NCBI RefSeq assembly: GCF_027359925.1
Contig: NZ_CP114767.1
Location: 3,224,001 to 3,288,000, forward strand
Direction: 5' to 3'
Length of the DNA stretch: 64,000 nt
Source: Hymenobacter canadensis
GTDB lineage: Bacteria; Bacteroidota; Bacteroidia; Cytophagales; Hymenobacteraceae
The translations under genes were made by a program, and so were the position numbers. The stretch's first letter is position 1. Every line of letters starts with the position of its first letter. Below are positions 24,820-31,298 of this stretch, one piece after another. The notes under the pieces are model-generated. The model ran no database searches and was not told the DNA's origin. It saw only the letters and a program-made list of their open reading frames with translations.

Positions 24820-26118
24820 TTACTTTTTCATCGCCAGGTAATCGGCGGCCAGCGCGGCCAGGGTCCGGACGCCCAGCGTGAGGCCGCTTTCGTCTACGAA
24901 AAAGCCGGGCGTGTGGTGCGGGGCGGTGGTAGCGGCGTCCTTGCCTTTGGGCATGCCACCCACAAACAGAAAGAAGCCGGGCACTTTCTCCTGGTAGTAG
25001 GCGAAGTCCTCGGCTCCGGTGACGGCCTTCTGCAGTACCACGTGTTCGGGGCCGGCCACGCGGCGCAGGGTGGGCAGCATCTGCTCGGTGAGGCGCACTT
25101 CGTTGAACGTCACAGGAGCGTAGTTCACGATGTCGACCTCGGCGGTGGCGCCGGCGCTTTCGGCAATGTTGGTGGCCGTCCGGCGCACGGCGGCCCAGAT
25201 CTGCTGCTGCATTTCCTTGTTAAGGGTGCGGATGGTGCCGGTCAGCTCCACCTGCTCCGGGATGATGTTGTTGCGCACCCCGCCGTGCACCATGCCCACG
25301 GTCAGCACGGCCGCGTCCTGGGTCAGCTCGGTCTGGCGGCTGATGATGGTCTGCAGACCCAGAATGATCTGCGCTGATGTCACCACGGGGTCCACGGCCA
25401 GCCACGGATACGCGCCGTGCGCCGACTTGCCCTTCACCTTGATGGTAAACACGTCCGACGAGGCCATCGTCCCCTCGGGCCGGTACTTGAGCGTGCCCAC
25501 CTTGGTCTGGGCGTTGATGTGCACGCCGAAGATGGCGTCGACCTTGGGGTTATCCAGCACGCCTTCCTGCACCATCAGCTTGGCGCCGCCCGTCACGCCG
25601 GGCAGGGAGCCTTCCTCGGCGGGCTGGAAGATGAACTTCACGGTGCCGCTGAGGTCTTTTTTCATCTCACTCAGCACGTTGGCGGCGCCCAGCAGCATGG
25701 CCACGTGGGTGTCGTGGCCGCAGGCGTGCATCACGCCCACTTCCTGGCCGTTGTACTGGGTGCGGGCCTTGGAGGCGAAAGGCAGCGTGGGGCTTTCCGT
25801 CACGGGCAGACCGTCCATGTCGGCGCGCAGGGCCACCACGGGGCCGGGCTTACCACCACGCAGGATGCCCACCACGCCGGTGCGCGCCACGCCGGTCTGC
25901 ACTTCTAGGCCCAGCCGCTTCAGTTCCGCCGCAATGATGCCGGCCGTGCGGGTTTCCTGGTTGCCCAACTCGGGGTGCTCGTGCAGGTCGCGGCGCCAGG
26001 CAATCACCTGCTTTTCCTGCTGCGCGGCCAGCTTGGCAATGCGGGCATCGAGGGCGGCGTTTTGGGCGGACGCGGCCAGCGGCAGCGTGAGGGCAAGTAA
26101 GGAAAGCAGGCGCTTCAT
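24820..26118 (-). CDS. M20-family metallo-amidohydrolase (N-acyl-amino-acid/hippurate hydrolase type), exported
   Basis: A 432-residue protein beginning MKRLLSLLALTLPLAASAQ, a signal peptide. The frame is open to 26508 but only this start makes sense. Zinc ligands are visible in VMHACGHDTHVAM and in FIFQPAEEGSLPG, with an early HEHPELGNQETRTAG motif. The family dimerisation lid domain follows the catalytic half (KVKGKSAHGAYPWLAVDP). Such enzymes hydrolyse N-acyl or aminoacyl amides, and the signal peptide suggests a periplasmic role. A TACCTTTTG element (26149-26141, minus) 23 nt upstream is a possible promoter with one extra base. Confidence 0.94.
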   Translation of the reverse strand: MKRLLSLLALTLPLAASAQNAALDARIAKLAAQQEKQVIAWRRDLHEHPELGNQETRTAGIIAAELKRLGLEVQTGVARTGVVGILRGGKPGPVVALRADMDGLPVTESPTLPFASKARTQYNGQEVGVMHACGHDTHVAMLLGAANVLSEMKKDLSGTVKFIFQPAEEGSLPGVTGGAKLMVQEGVLDNPKVDAIFGVHINAQTKVGTLKYRPEGTMASSDVFTIKVKGKSAHGAYPWLAVDPVVTSAQIILGLQTIISRQTELTQDAAVLTVGMVHGGVRNNIIPEQVELTGTIRTLNKEMQQQIWAAVRRTATNIAESAGATAEVDIVNYAPVTFNEVRLTEQMLPTLRRVAGPEHVVLQKAVTGAEDFAYYQEKVPGFFLFVGGMPKGKDAATTAPHHTPGFFVDESGLTLGVRTLAALAADYLAMKK

Positions 26119-26257
26119 AAGAACAGGCTGAAATTGGCGGCAAAAGGTACAACACGCGCGGCGGAGTGCCCTGGCGTGGCGCGTGGTTTGTGGGCGTACC
26201 TGCGGAAACCAGACTTCAAGGGCACAGAAGGCTTCATGGTACACACCGGCCAGGCTG

Positions 26258-26265
26258 TACTTTTG
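26258..26265 (+). promoter_or_regulatory. -7 element TACTTTTG directly before the PAP2 start codon
   Basis: A perfect TAnnTTTG match that ends 4 nt before the ATG at 26270. If functional, transcription starts at or beside the start codon, so the mRNA would be leaderless. Otherwise the true start lies further downstream. Confidence 0.35.
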
Positions 26266-26269
26266 CCGC

Positions 26270-26974
26270 ATGCCCGCTTCTCCTGCCGTTTCTGCTCCTG
26301 CTTCTCCTACCCTGCGCTGGCCCGAAGCCTGGCGCGCCCCAAGTTTCCGGGCGCGGCTGCTGCTGGTGCTGGCGTTGCTGCTGGGGCTGCTGGCCGCGCT
26401 GCCGCGCTTTTTCGCATACATCCAGGCCCGCCCCGGCGTGGTCCTGCCCGACCCGCTGCTGGCCGCGCTGCCCGCCCACGACGTTTCGGGGCTGATATTC
26501 GGGACCATCTACCTGAGCGTGGCGGCGAGCCTGTGGGTGCTACTGCCACGGCCCCAACTGCTGCTGCGGGCACTATGGGCGTATCTGCTGCTGCATGTGT
26601 GCCGCTGCCTGCTGCTGTGGCTGCTGCCGCTGGAGCCACCCGTGGGCCTGTTGTTGCTTCAGGATCCGCTCGTGGACCAGCTGGTATACGCCGCGCCGGC
26701 GCCCATCACCAAAGACTTGTTCTTCTCAGGCCACACGGCCACCGTAGTGCTGCTGGCGCTGGCCGTGGGCCGGGGCCGGCTGCGCACCGCGTTGTTGGCG
26801 GCTGCGGCGGCGGTTGGCACGCTGGTGCTGGTGCAGCACGCCCACTACACCTACGACGTGCTGGCCGCGCCACTGTTTGCCTGGGGCTGCTACCGGGTGG
26901 CCAGATGCATTGCGGACGGCGCTTTGACCGCGCCTCACCCCATAGCCCCCTCTCCCGTAGAGAGGGGGAACTAG
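26270..26974 (+). CDS. PAP2-like integral membrane phosphatase (sphingomyelin-synthase-like PAP2_C)
   Basis: A 234-residue protein with about six hydrophobic segments. The active-site pattern of the PAP2_C group is visible: KDLFFSGHTATVVLLAL (SGHT histidine) and HAHYTYDVLAAPLFAWG (second histidine and aspartate). These enzymes act on lipid phosphates or transfer phospho-head-groups at the membrane. Compared with sphingomyelin synthases the protein is short, and a phosphatase or lipid phosphotransferase is equally likely. The last 14 codons (APHPIAPSPVERGN) and the stop lie inside a palindromic repeat (26933-27043), so the original C-terminus may have been replaced. Confidence 0.8.
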   Translation: MPASPAVSAPASPTLRWPEAWRAPSFRARLLLVLALLLGLLAALPRFFAYIQARPGVVLPDPLLAALPAHDVSGLIFGTIYLSVAASLWVLLPRPQLLLRALWAYLLLHVCRCLLLWLLPLEPPVGLLLLQDPLVDQLVYAAPAPITKDLFFSGHTATVVLLALAVGRGRLRTALLAAAAAVGTLVLVQHAHYTYDVLAAPLFAWGCYRVARCIADGALTAPHPIAPSPVERGN

Positions 26975-27043
26975 ATGCAGAAAATAGAGAGCTAGCAAGC
27001 TAGCGGTGGAGCCCCTCTCTTTTAGGGAGGGGTTGGGGTGAGG
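26933..27043. repeat. CCTCACCCC...GGGGTGAGG palindromic repeat overlapping the PAP2 gene end
   Basis: The left part (CCTCACCCCATAGCCCCCTC) is mirrored by the right part (GGGAGGGGTTGGGGTGAGG). Inside lie a GAGAGGGGG/CCCCTCTC pair and the short palindrome GCTAGCAAGCTAGC. The left half is translated as the C-terminus of the PAP2-like protein. Confidence 0.75.
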
Positions 27044-27073
27044 TCCCGGCACAACCGGAGGTCATGCTACATT

Positions 27074-27859
27074 TTACTTCAGGTGCTTTTCGTATATACC
27101 GGCTGCAATCTTCTCGGTTATTGACTTTGGCACCAGCCCGGTAAGCTTCGAGGAAATCTTGTTCAGCGCACCCGGAATCAACTCGGCCTCGCCGGCCAGC
27201 AGCGCCGCAATGCCGGCGTGTGCCACCTGCGCGGGCGTCATCGAGACTTTGTTGGCAGTTTCCTGCAGGCCGGCGCTCATGCCAGCGCGGTCGGCGAAGT
27301 CGGTGGTGGTGGCGCCGGGGCTGAGGCAGGTCACGGACACCGGAGAGTCGCGCAGCTCGTAGCGCAGGCCGCGGGAGAAGCTCAGCAGAAACGCCTTGCT
27401 GGCCGCGTAGAGCGTGAGCGTGGGCACGGCCTGGTAGGCGGCCGTGCTCGACACATTCAGGATGTAGGCTTTGGGCTGCTGGCGCAGGGCGGGCAGCAAA
27501 CGGTGCGTGAGGGCCACCGGCACGTGCATGTTCAGCTGCAGCATGTTCTGCTGCTCTTCCAGGGCTAGGTCCTCAAACCGCCCCCACAGGCCGTAGCCGG
27601 CGTTATTCACCAGCACCGCCAGTTCCTGCGTCTGGCTGCTGGCCCACTCCGCCACGGCTTCCACGGCGTGGGGCGCGGCCAGGTCCTGGGTTAGGATGGC
27701 GGCCTGCACCCCAAATTGCTGCCGCAGCTCGGCAGCCACTTCTTCCAGCTGCGCCGCCGAACGGGCCACCAGCAGCAGGTTGTAGCCGCGGCGGGCCAGT
27801 TCGGCGGCGAAAGCGCGGCCAATGCCACGGGAGGCGCCGGTGATAAGAGCGGTAGGCAT
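27074..27859 (-). CDS. Short-chain dehydrogenase/reductase (DltE/YqjQ-like)
   Basis: A 261-residue SDR with the cofactor motif TGASRGIG at 7-14, NNAGYG, and catalytic Ser and Tyr-x3-Lys in LNVSSTAAYQAVPTL and YAASKAFLLSFSRGL. The C-terminal SPGATTTDFADRAG and the final segment match the group of SDRs involved in general oxidoreductase or lipid-related reactions. Start MPTALITGAS at 27859 is favoured. An ATG 14 codons earlier (27901) would place the N-terminus in the palindrome at 27893. The substrate is unknown. It lies between two palindromic repeats. Confidence 0.93.
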   Translation of the reverse strand: MPTALITGASRGIGRAFAAELARRGYNLLLVARSAAQLEEVAAELRQQFGVQAAILTQDLAAPHAVEAVAEWASSQTQELAVLVNNAGYGLWGRFEDLALEEQQNMLQLNMHVPVALTHRLLPALRQQPKAYILNVSSTAAYQAVPTLTLYAASKAFLLSFSRGLRYELRDSPVSVTCLSPGATTTDFADRAGMSAGLQETANKVSMTPAQVAHAGIAALLAGEAELIPGALNKISSKLTGLVPKSITEKIAAGIYEKHLK

Positions 27860-27892
27860 GTGTGATTTGGTGGGAGTGGTGGCGTGTTTATT

Positions 27893-27995
27893 TTCTGTCA
27901 TCCTGAGCGTGCGAAGGACCTTATCACGGCTGAACTTCTGCTGAGCGGCTCTATTCCGGCATGACAAGGTCCTTCGTACGCTCAGGATGACAGAA
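27893..27995. repeat. GTCATnCnGAGC-family palindrome, copy 2 (30-bp arms, one mismatch)
   Basis: 27893-27922 pairs with 27966-27995 at 29 of 30 positions. The unit reads CTGTCATCCTGAGCGTGCGA and then AGGACCTT. It lies between the start of the SDR gene and the stop of the dioxygenase gene. Confidence 0.9.
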
Positions 27996-27998
27996 CCT

Positions 27999-28814
27999 CT
28001 ACTTCACTAAGTGCAGGAACCGCAGATAGAACGGTGTGGGGCTATCGGCTTTTTTGGGAGAGTATTTGCCCGCAATGACAGGCACGTAGAGCACGCGCCG
28101 CCGCGAAACCTCGCCCACCAGCGGCGACTGCGCCACGCGGTGCCACATCCGGCCGTCGTGCACGGTCAGGTCGCCGGCCTCGGTTTCGATGGCCAGCTCC
28201 TCGGGGTCGGCGTCGTTGTCTTTGAAATACTTCTTGCGGAAAATCATGCTGGCCAGCGACTGGTGGTGCGTGCCGGGCAAAATGCGCAGACCGCCGTTGG
28301 TGGCCGGCGTGGCATCCAGGTGCACGCCCACGTTCAGCATGGGCCCGATGCGCTTGCCGTAAAACACGTCGCGCAGCGAGTCGGTGTGCCAGCCCATACG
28401 GCTGAACTCGCTGCCGGGCACGTTCACGTAGTGGTTCATCACCAAACCATCCTTCTCGTTTTCGCCTACCCGCTCATTGGTGGCTTCCAGCAGCGGAAAC
28501 AAGGCCTGGAAGCGGACATCCTGCAGGAAATCGTGTAGTACCGGGCTGTGCTGCGAGGCAAAGGCGAAGCGCTGCACAATGCGCGAGCCGTCTACGTCGT
28601 GGCCGTATTTGATGGGGACGCCGTTTACTTTTTCCACGCCCTCGGCCAGCCATTGCTGCTGAATGGCTTCAGTGGCGCGCAGAATCTGCTGTACCTCCCC
28701 GGGGGCAATGAAACCCCGGAAATGCAGAAAGCCATGTTGACGAAAAAAGTCGCGCTGCTCGGTGGTAAGGCTGGCTTGCAGCGTAAAGCGCGGATAAGAT
28801 TTCAAGGAAGTCAT
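27999..28814 (-). CDS. Phytanoyl-CoA dioxygenase-family Fe(II)/2-oxoglutarate oxygenase
   Basis: A 271-residue jelly-roll oxygenase. The iron-binding His-x-Asp is in MGWHTDSLRDVF, and the distal histidine is in LTVHDGRMWHRVAQSP. The arginine that binds 2-oxoglutarate is probably in SRRRVLYVPV. The N-terminal FFRQHGFLHFRGFIAPGEV is a signature of the PhyH family. It should hydroxylate a small molecule or lipid-like substrate with O2 and 2-oxoglutarate in the cytoplasm. The ATG at 28814 (MTSLKSYPRF) is preferred to an upstream ATG at 28853, which coincides with the -7 element. Confidence 0.9.
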   Translation of the reverse strand: MTSLKSYPRFTLQASLTTEQRDFFRQHGFLHFRGFIAPGEVQQILRATEAIQQQWLAEGVEKVNGVPIKYGHDVDGSRIVQRFAFASQHSPVLHDFLQDVRFQALFPLLEATNERVGENEKDGLVMNHYVNVPGSEFSRMGWHTDSLRDVFYGKRIGPMLNVGVHLDATPATNGGLRILPGTHHQSLASMIFRKKYFKDNDADPEELAIETEAGDLTVHDGRMWHRVAQSPLVGEVSRRRVLYVPVIAGKYSPKKADSPTPFYLRFLHLVK

Positions 28815-28850
28815 AGGAACCCAGGCCGCCTGAAAGCAGGCCTGCGGGGG

Positions 28851-28858
28851 CAAAGATA
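28851..28858 (-). promoter_or_regulatory. -7 promoter element TATCTTTG upstream of the dioxygenase gene
   Basis: A perfect minus-strand TAnnTTTG match, 36 nt before the ATG at 28814. It supports that start over the one at 28853. Confidence 0.5.
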
Positions 28859-28989
28859 CGAGGGGAAGACGGCGCTCTGATACGCCGCAGAAAACGGCAG
28901 CCTAACCAAGGCCCCAATTTGCATTCAGCAGTGTGAAGAACAAGTGAATAGCAACCGCCCGGCCGCGCACAGGTTTTCCGCTTCCCTCG

Positions 28990-28997
28990 TACCTTCG
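28990..28997 (+). promoter_or_regulatory. -7-like element TACCTTCG just before the WG-repeat gene
   Basis: One mismatch from TAnnTTTG, ending 5 nt before the ATG at 29003. The same 8-mer stands at the same distance class before the gene at 3600. No -33 box was found. Confidence 0.3.
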
Positions 28998-29002
28998 CCG
29001 GT

Positions 29003-29821
29003 ATGCCTGGTTTTCAGTTACTCCCGTTTTCGTTGCGCTGGCCGCTCTGGGCAATGGTGGGAATGCTGCTGGCCCCCGAAGTCGCCGCCCAAACCGCGCC
29101 GGCCACCCGGCTGGTACCGTTCCGGCAGGGCCGCCGCTTCGGCTACGCCGACCTCTCGCGCCGCCTGGTGCTGCCGCCCACCTACGACGATGCCGGCCCG
29201 ATGGTGAATGAAGTGGCCTGGGTGCGCCGGGGTGCGCTCTACGGCTACATTGATGGCAGCGGCAACCTCGTGACGCCGGTGCAATACACCGCCGCCGGCA
29301 CCTTCGGGCCCGACGGCCGCGCCACCGTGGTACTGGCCGCCGACACTTTCGCCATCGGCCTCGACGGCCAGCGCCTGACCGAGCCCGCCGCCCCCGCCCC
29401 CGAAACCGACTACCTGGAGCAGGGCGACCTGGTGCGCCGCCAGGGCAAGGTGGGCTTCCGGTTCACGAGCGGCTCCAGCACCGTGGTGCCGGCCGAATAC
29501 GACGAAATTCGGGACCTGCACCACGACGGGCTGCTGCTGGTGCGCCAGGGCACCAAATGGGGCGTGCTCAATGCCAAAGGCCGCCTCACGCTGCCACTGG
29601 AATATGATGCCATCCGAGCCACGCCGGCCAACGGCTTCGTGCTGCCGGTGGTGGAGCAGGCCGGCCGCTTCGGCTACCTCGGCCCCGACGGCAAGCTCCT
29701 GACGCCCATCAAATACGCCACGGCCGCGCCCTTCGCGCAGGAGGTGGCCCGCGTAACCACCGCCACCGGCCAGCCCGGCTACCTCGACAGCCGCGGCCGG
29801 GAGTTCTGGGACGACAAGTAA
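29003..29821 (+). CDS. Secreted WG-repeat protein
   Basis: A 272-residue protein with a signal peptide (1-29, ending EVAAQ). The mature part is made of WG-type beta repeats of about 45 residues: GRRFGYADLSRRLVLPPTYD, GALYGYIDGSGNLVTPVQYT, GTKWGVLNAKGRLTLPLEYD, GRFGYLGPDGKLLTPIKYA, and a final GQPGYLDSRGREFW. WG repeats form beta propeller- or solenoid-like surfaces of unknown binding role. The location is periplasmic or outer surface. A TACCTTCG element ends 5 nt before the start codon. Confidence 0.87.
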   Translation: MPGFQLLPFSLRWPLWAMVGMLLAPEVAAQTAPATRLVPFRQGRRFGYADLSRRLVLPPTYDDAGPMVNEVAWVRRGALYGYIDGSGNLVTPVQYTAAGTFGPDGRATVVLAADTFAIGLDGQRLTEPAAPAPETDYLEQGDLVRRQGKVGFRFTSGSSTVVPAEYDEIRDLHHDGLLLVRQGTKWGVLNAKGRLTLPLEYDAIRATPANGFVLPVVEQAGRFGYLGPDGKLLTPIKYATAAPFAQEVARVTTATGQPGYLDSRGREFWDDK

Positions 29822-29834
29822 GCGCCCCTTTTGC

Positions 29835-29919
29835 TGTGGCACGGACTTCAGTCCGTAGCCCGTTGGTACCGCGCAATTTATCGGGCTTCAGCGGGCTACG
29901 GACTAAAGTCCGTGCCACA
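29835..29919. repeat. Palindromic repeat with self-complementary arms (28 bp, one mismatch)
   Basis: 29835-29862 pairs with 29892-29919 at 27 of 28 positions. Each arm also contains its own small palindrome (CGGACTTCAGTCCG in the left arm), so alternative cruciform or clover folds are possible. It lies between the WG-repeat gene and the TonB-like gene. Confidence 0.88.
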
Positions 29920-29989
29920 GGCTGATGCTACCCGCAATAATGCGGCGCGGAAAGCGTATTTTTCAGGAGCTATCTATTCCCTCCTGCCT

Positions 29990-30712
29990 ATGCTACCGCT
30001 GCCTATCCTCAATGTGCATCTACAGCCCTGCTCCGAAGACTGGCAGCAGATGACGCCCACCGCCAAGGGCCGCCACTGCGCCAGCTGCCAGCGCACGGTC
30101 GTTGACTTCACCGATAAAACCCAAGCCGACCTCGAAGCCGCCCGCGCCGCCTCCCCCGACGGCCGCCTCTGCGGCCGGTTCCGGGCAGAGCAGTTGGCCC
30201 CACCGCCCCGCCTGCGCCCAAGGCTGAGGCGGTTTCTGGTGGCATTGGTGCTGGTGTGCGGGCTGGGATTGACGAGCCGGGAGGCTATAGGCCAATTTCT
30301 TACCTGCGCAAAACCTCCCACAACAGAGTTTCAGTCCATTGCTGATGCTACAGCAGAAGCATTAGGGTTGGAGCCTGTATCAATCTCTCGGACGCGGGAG
30401 TATCCTATGACTGGATTCATAACAACCGAACCCATGCCGGTTTTCCCAGGCGGACAGGATTCTCTGATGGCTTACATGAAAAGAAATCTACGCTACCCTG
30501 ATTCCACCTCCGACGAAGGCAAGGTGTTCATTAGCTTCGTCATCACGAAAACCGGGCACATCGCACAAGCCAAAGTGTTGAAAGGCGTTGATCTCATGCT
30601 GAATGCTGAAGCGTTGCGGGTGGTGCGGCAAATGCCCCGCTGGATACAGCCGCCCCGGCAGCAACCGACAGAAGTGAGCTACACGCTACCCATCACCTTC
30701 AGCCGGAAATAG
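29990..30712 (+). CDS. TonB-like energy transducer with N-terminal four-cysteine domain
   Basis: A 240-residue inner-membrane protein starting MLPLPILNVH. Upstream in-frame codons from 29831 lie in the palindrome. The cytoplasmic N-terminus (1-70) has a compact motif: P-Cys14, W18, MTP, GRHCASC (Cys30, Cys33), VVDFT and LCGRF (Cys61). These four cysteines could bind zinc or an Fe-S cluster. One membrane helix lies at about 82-98. The periplasmic TonB C-terminal domain is at about 148-240 (PVFPGGQDSLMAYMKRNLRY, GKVFISFVITKTGHI, VSYTLPITF). TonB proteins couple proton-motive force to outer-membrane receptors, but the short spacer between membrane and TonB domain here suggests a non-classical role. 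The next gene starts 2 bp after the stop. Confidence 0.85.
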   Translation: MLPLPILNVHLQPCSEDWQQMTPTAKGRHCASCQRTVVDFTDKTQADLEAARAASPDGRLCGRFRAEQLAPPPRLRPRLRRFLVALVLVCGLGLTSREAIGQFLTCAKPPTTEFQSIADATAEALGLEPVSISRTREYPMTGFITTEPMPVFPGGQDSLMAYMKRNLRYPDSTSDEGKVFISFVITKTGHIAQAKVLKGVDLMLNAEALRVVRQMPRWIQPPRQQPTEVSYTLPITFSRK

Positions 30713-30714
30713 CC

Positions 30715-31239
30715 ATGAAACTGCTGCTACTTCTGCCACTGGCGCTGCTTCTGCACCACGTCGGCGCTGCCCAGTCCGTCCCGGCGACAGTTGACACAAC
30801 CCTGTTTTACCTACTGAAACCCCCGCCTGCCCCTAATCCTCAGTCTACCCCACAACTCTGGGGACGAGACACGCACCACATCGACCAAATGCCTGTATTG
30901 CAAGGTGGCATTGTAGCCCTGCGTTGCCTCCTCTACCAAAACAACCAATTGGGCCAACCAGAGAGTGGTTACCCAACCGGGATAGTGTTCGTCGGATTCA
31001 TTATAGATACTACGGGGCTGGTAAGAGATGCACGAATTCTGCGCGGCCTGCATCCGGCCCTAAATACCGAAGCGTTGCGGCTGGCGAACCTATTAAACGG
31101 ACGCTTTATGCCCGCACGGAATAACAATCGGCCAGTTGCCGTTTCTTTTACTCTCCCAGTTCATTTCCCGGCACTAGCTCCTGCTGGCAGAAAGCAGCAG
31201 AAGCGTTGCGCCTCATCTTTTACTGCTAATACCCGTTGA
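30715..31239 (+). CDS. Secreted protein with TonB-C-like domain, partner of the preceding gene
   Basis: A 174-residue protein with a signal peptide (1-19, MKLLLLLPLALLLHHVGAAQ). Residues about 60-150 follow the TonB C-terminal pattern of the upstream gene: a Gly-rich entry (MPVLQGGIVALRCLLYQNNQ), GIVFVGFIIDTTGLVRDARI, LNTEALRLANLL and VAVSFTLPVHF. It has no membrane anchor after signal cleavage, so it cannot transduce energy itself. The 2-bp spacing means translational coupling. A soluble periplasmic modulator of the TonB-like protein is my inference. The C-terminal tail (GRKQQKRCASSFTANTR) is basic and unrelated to the family. Confidence 0.76.
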   Translation: MKLLLLLPLALLLHHVGAAQSVPATVDTTLFYLLKPPPAPNPQSTPQLWGRDTHHIDQMPVLQGGIVALRCLLYQNNQLGQPESGYPTGIVFVGFIIDTTGLVRDARILRGLHPALNTEALRLANLLNGRFMPARNNNRPVAVSFTLPVHFPALAPAGRKQQKRCASSFTANTR

Positions 31240-31298
31240 GGTAGCGAAAACCTTCCTATTTTCCCCGACCTGATTCCTCACCCATCCGCGCCCGCCCT

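Noticed and set aside
29831..29989. A 53-codon extension of the TonB-like gene
   Set aside because: It is translated from the nested palindrome and lacks family similarity. The ATG at 29990 gives the conserved N-terminus.
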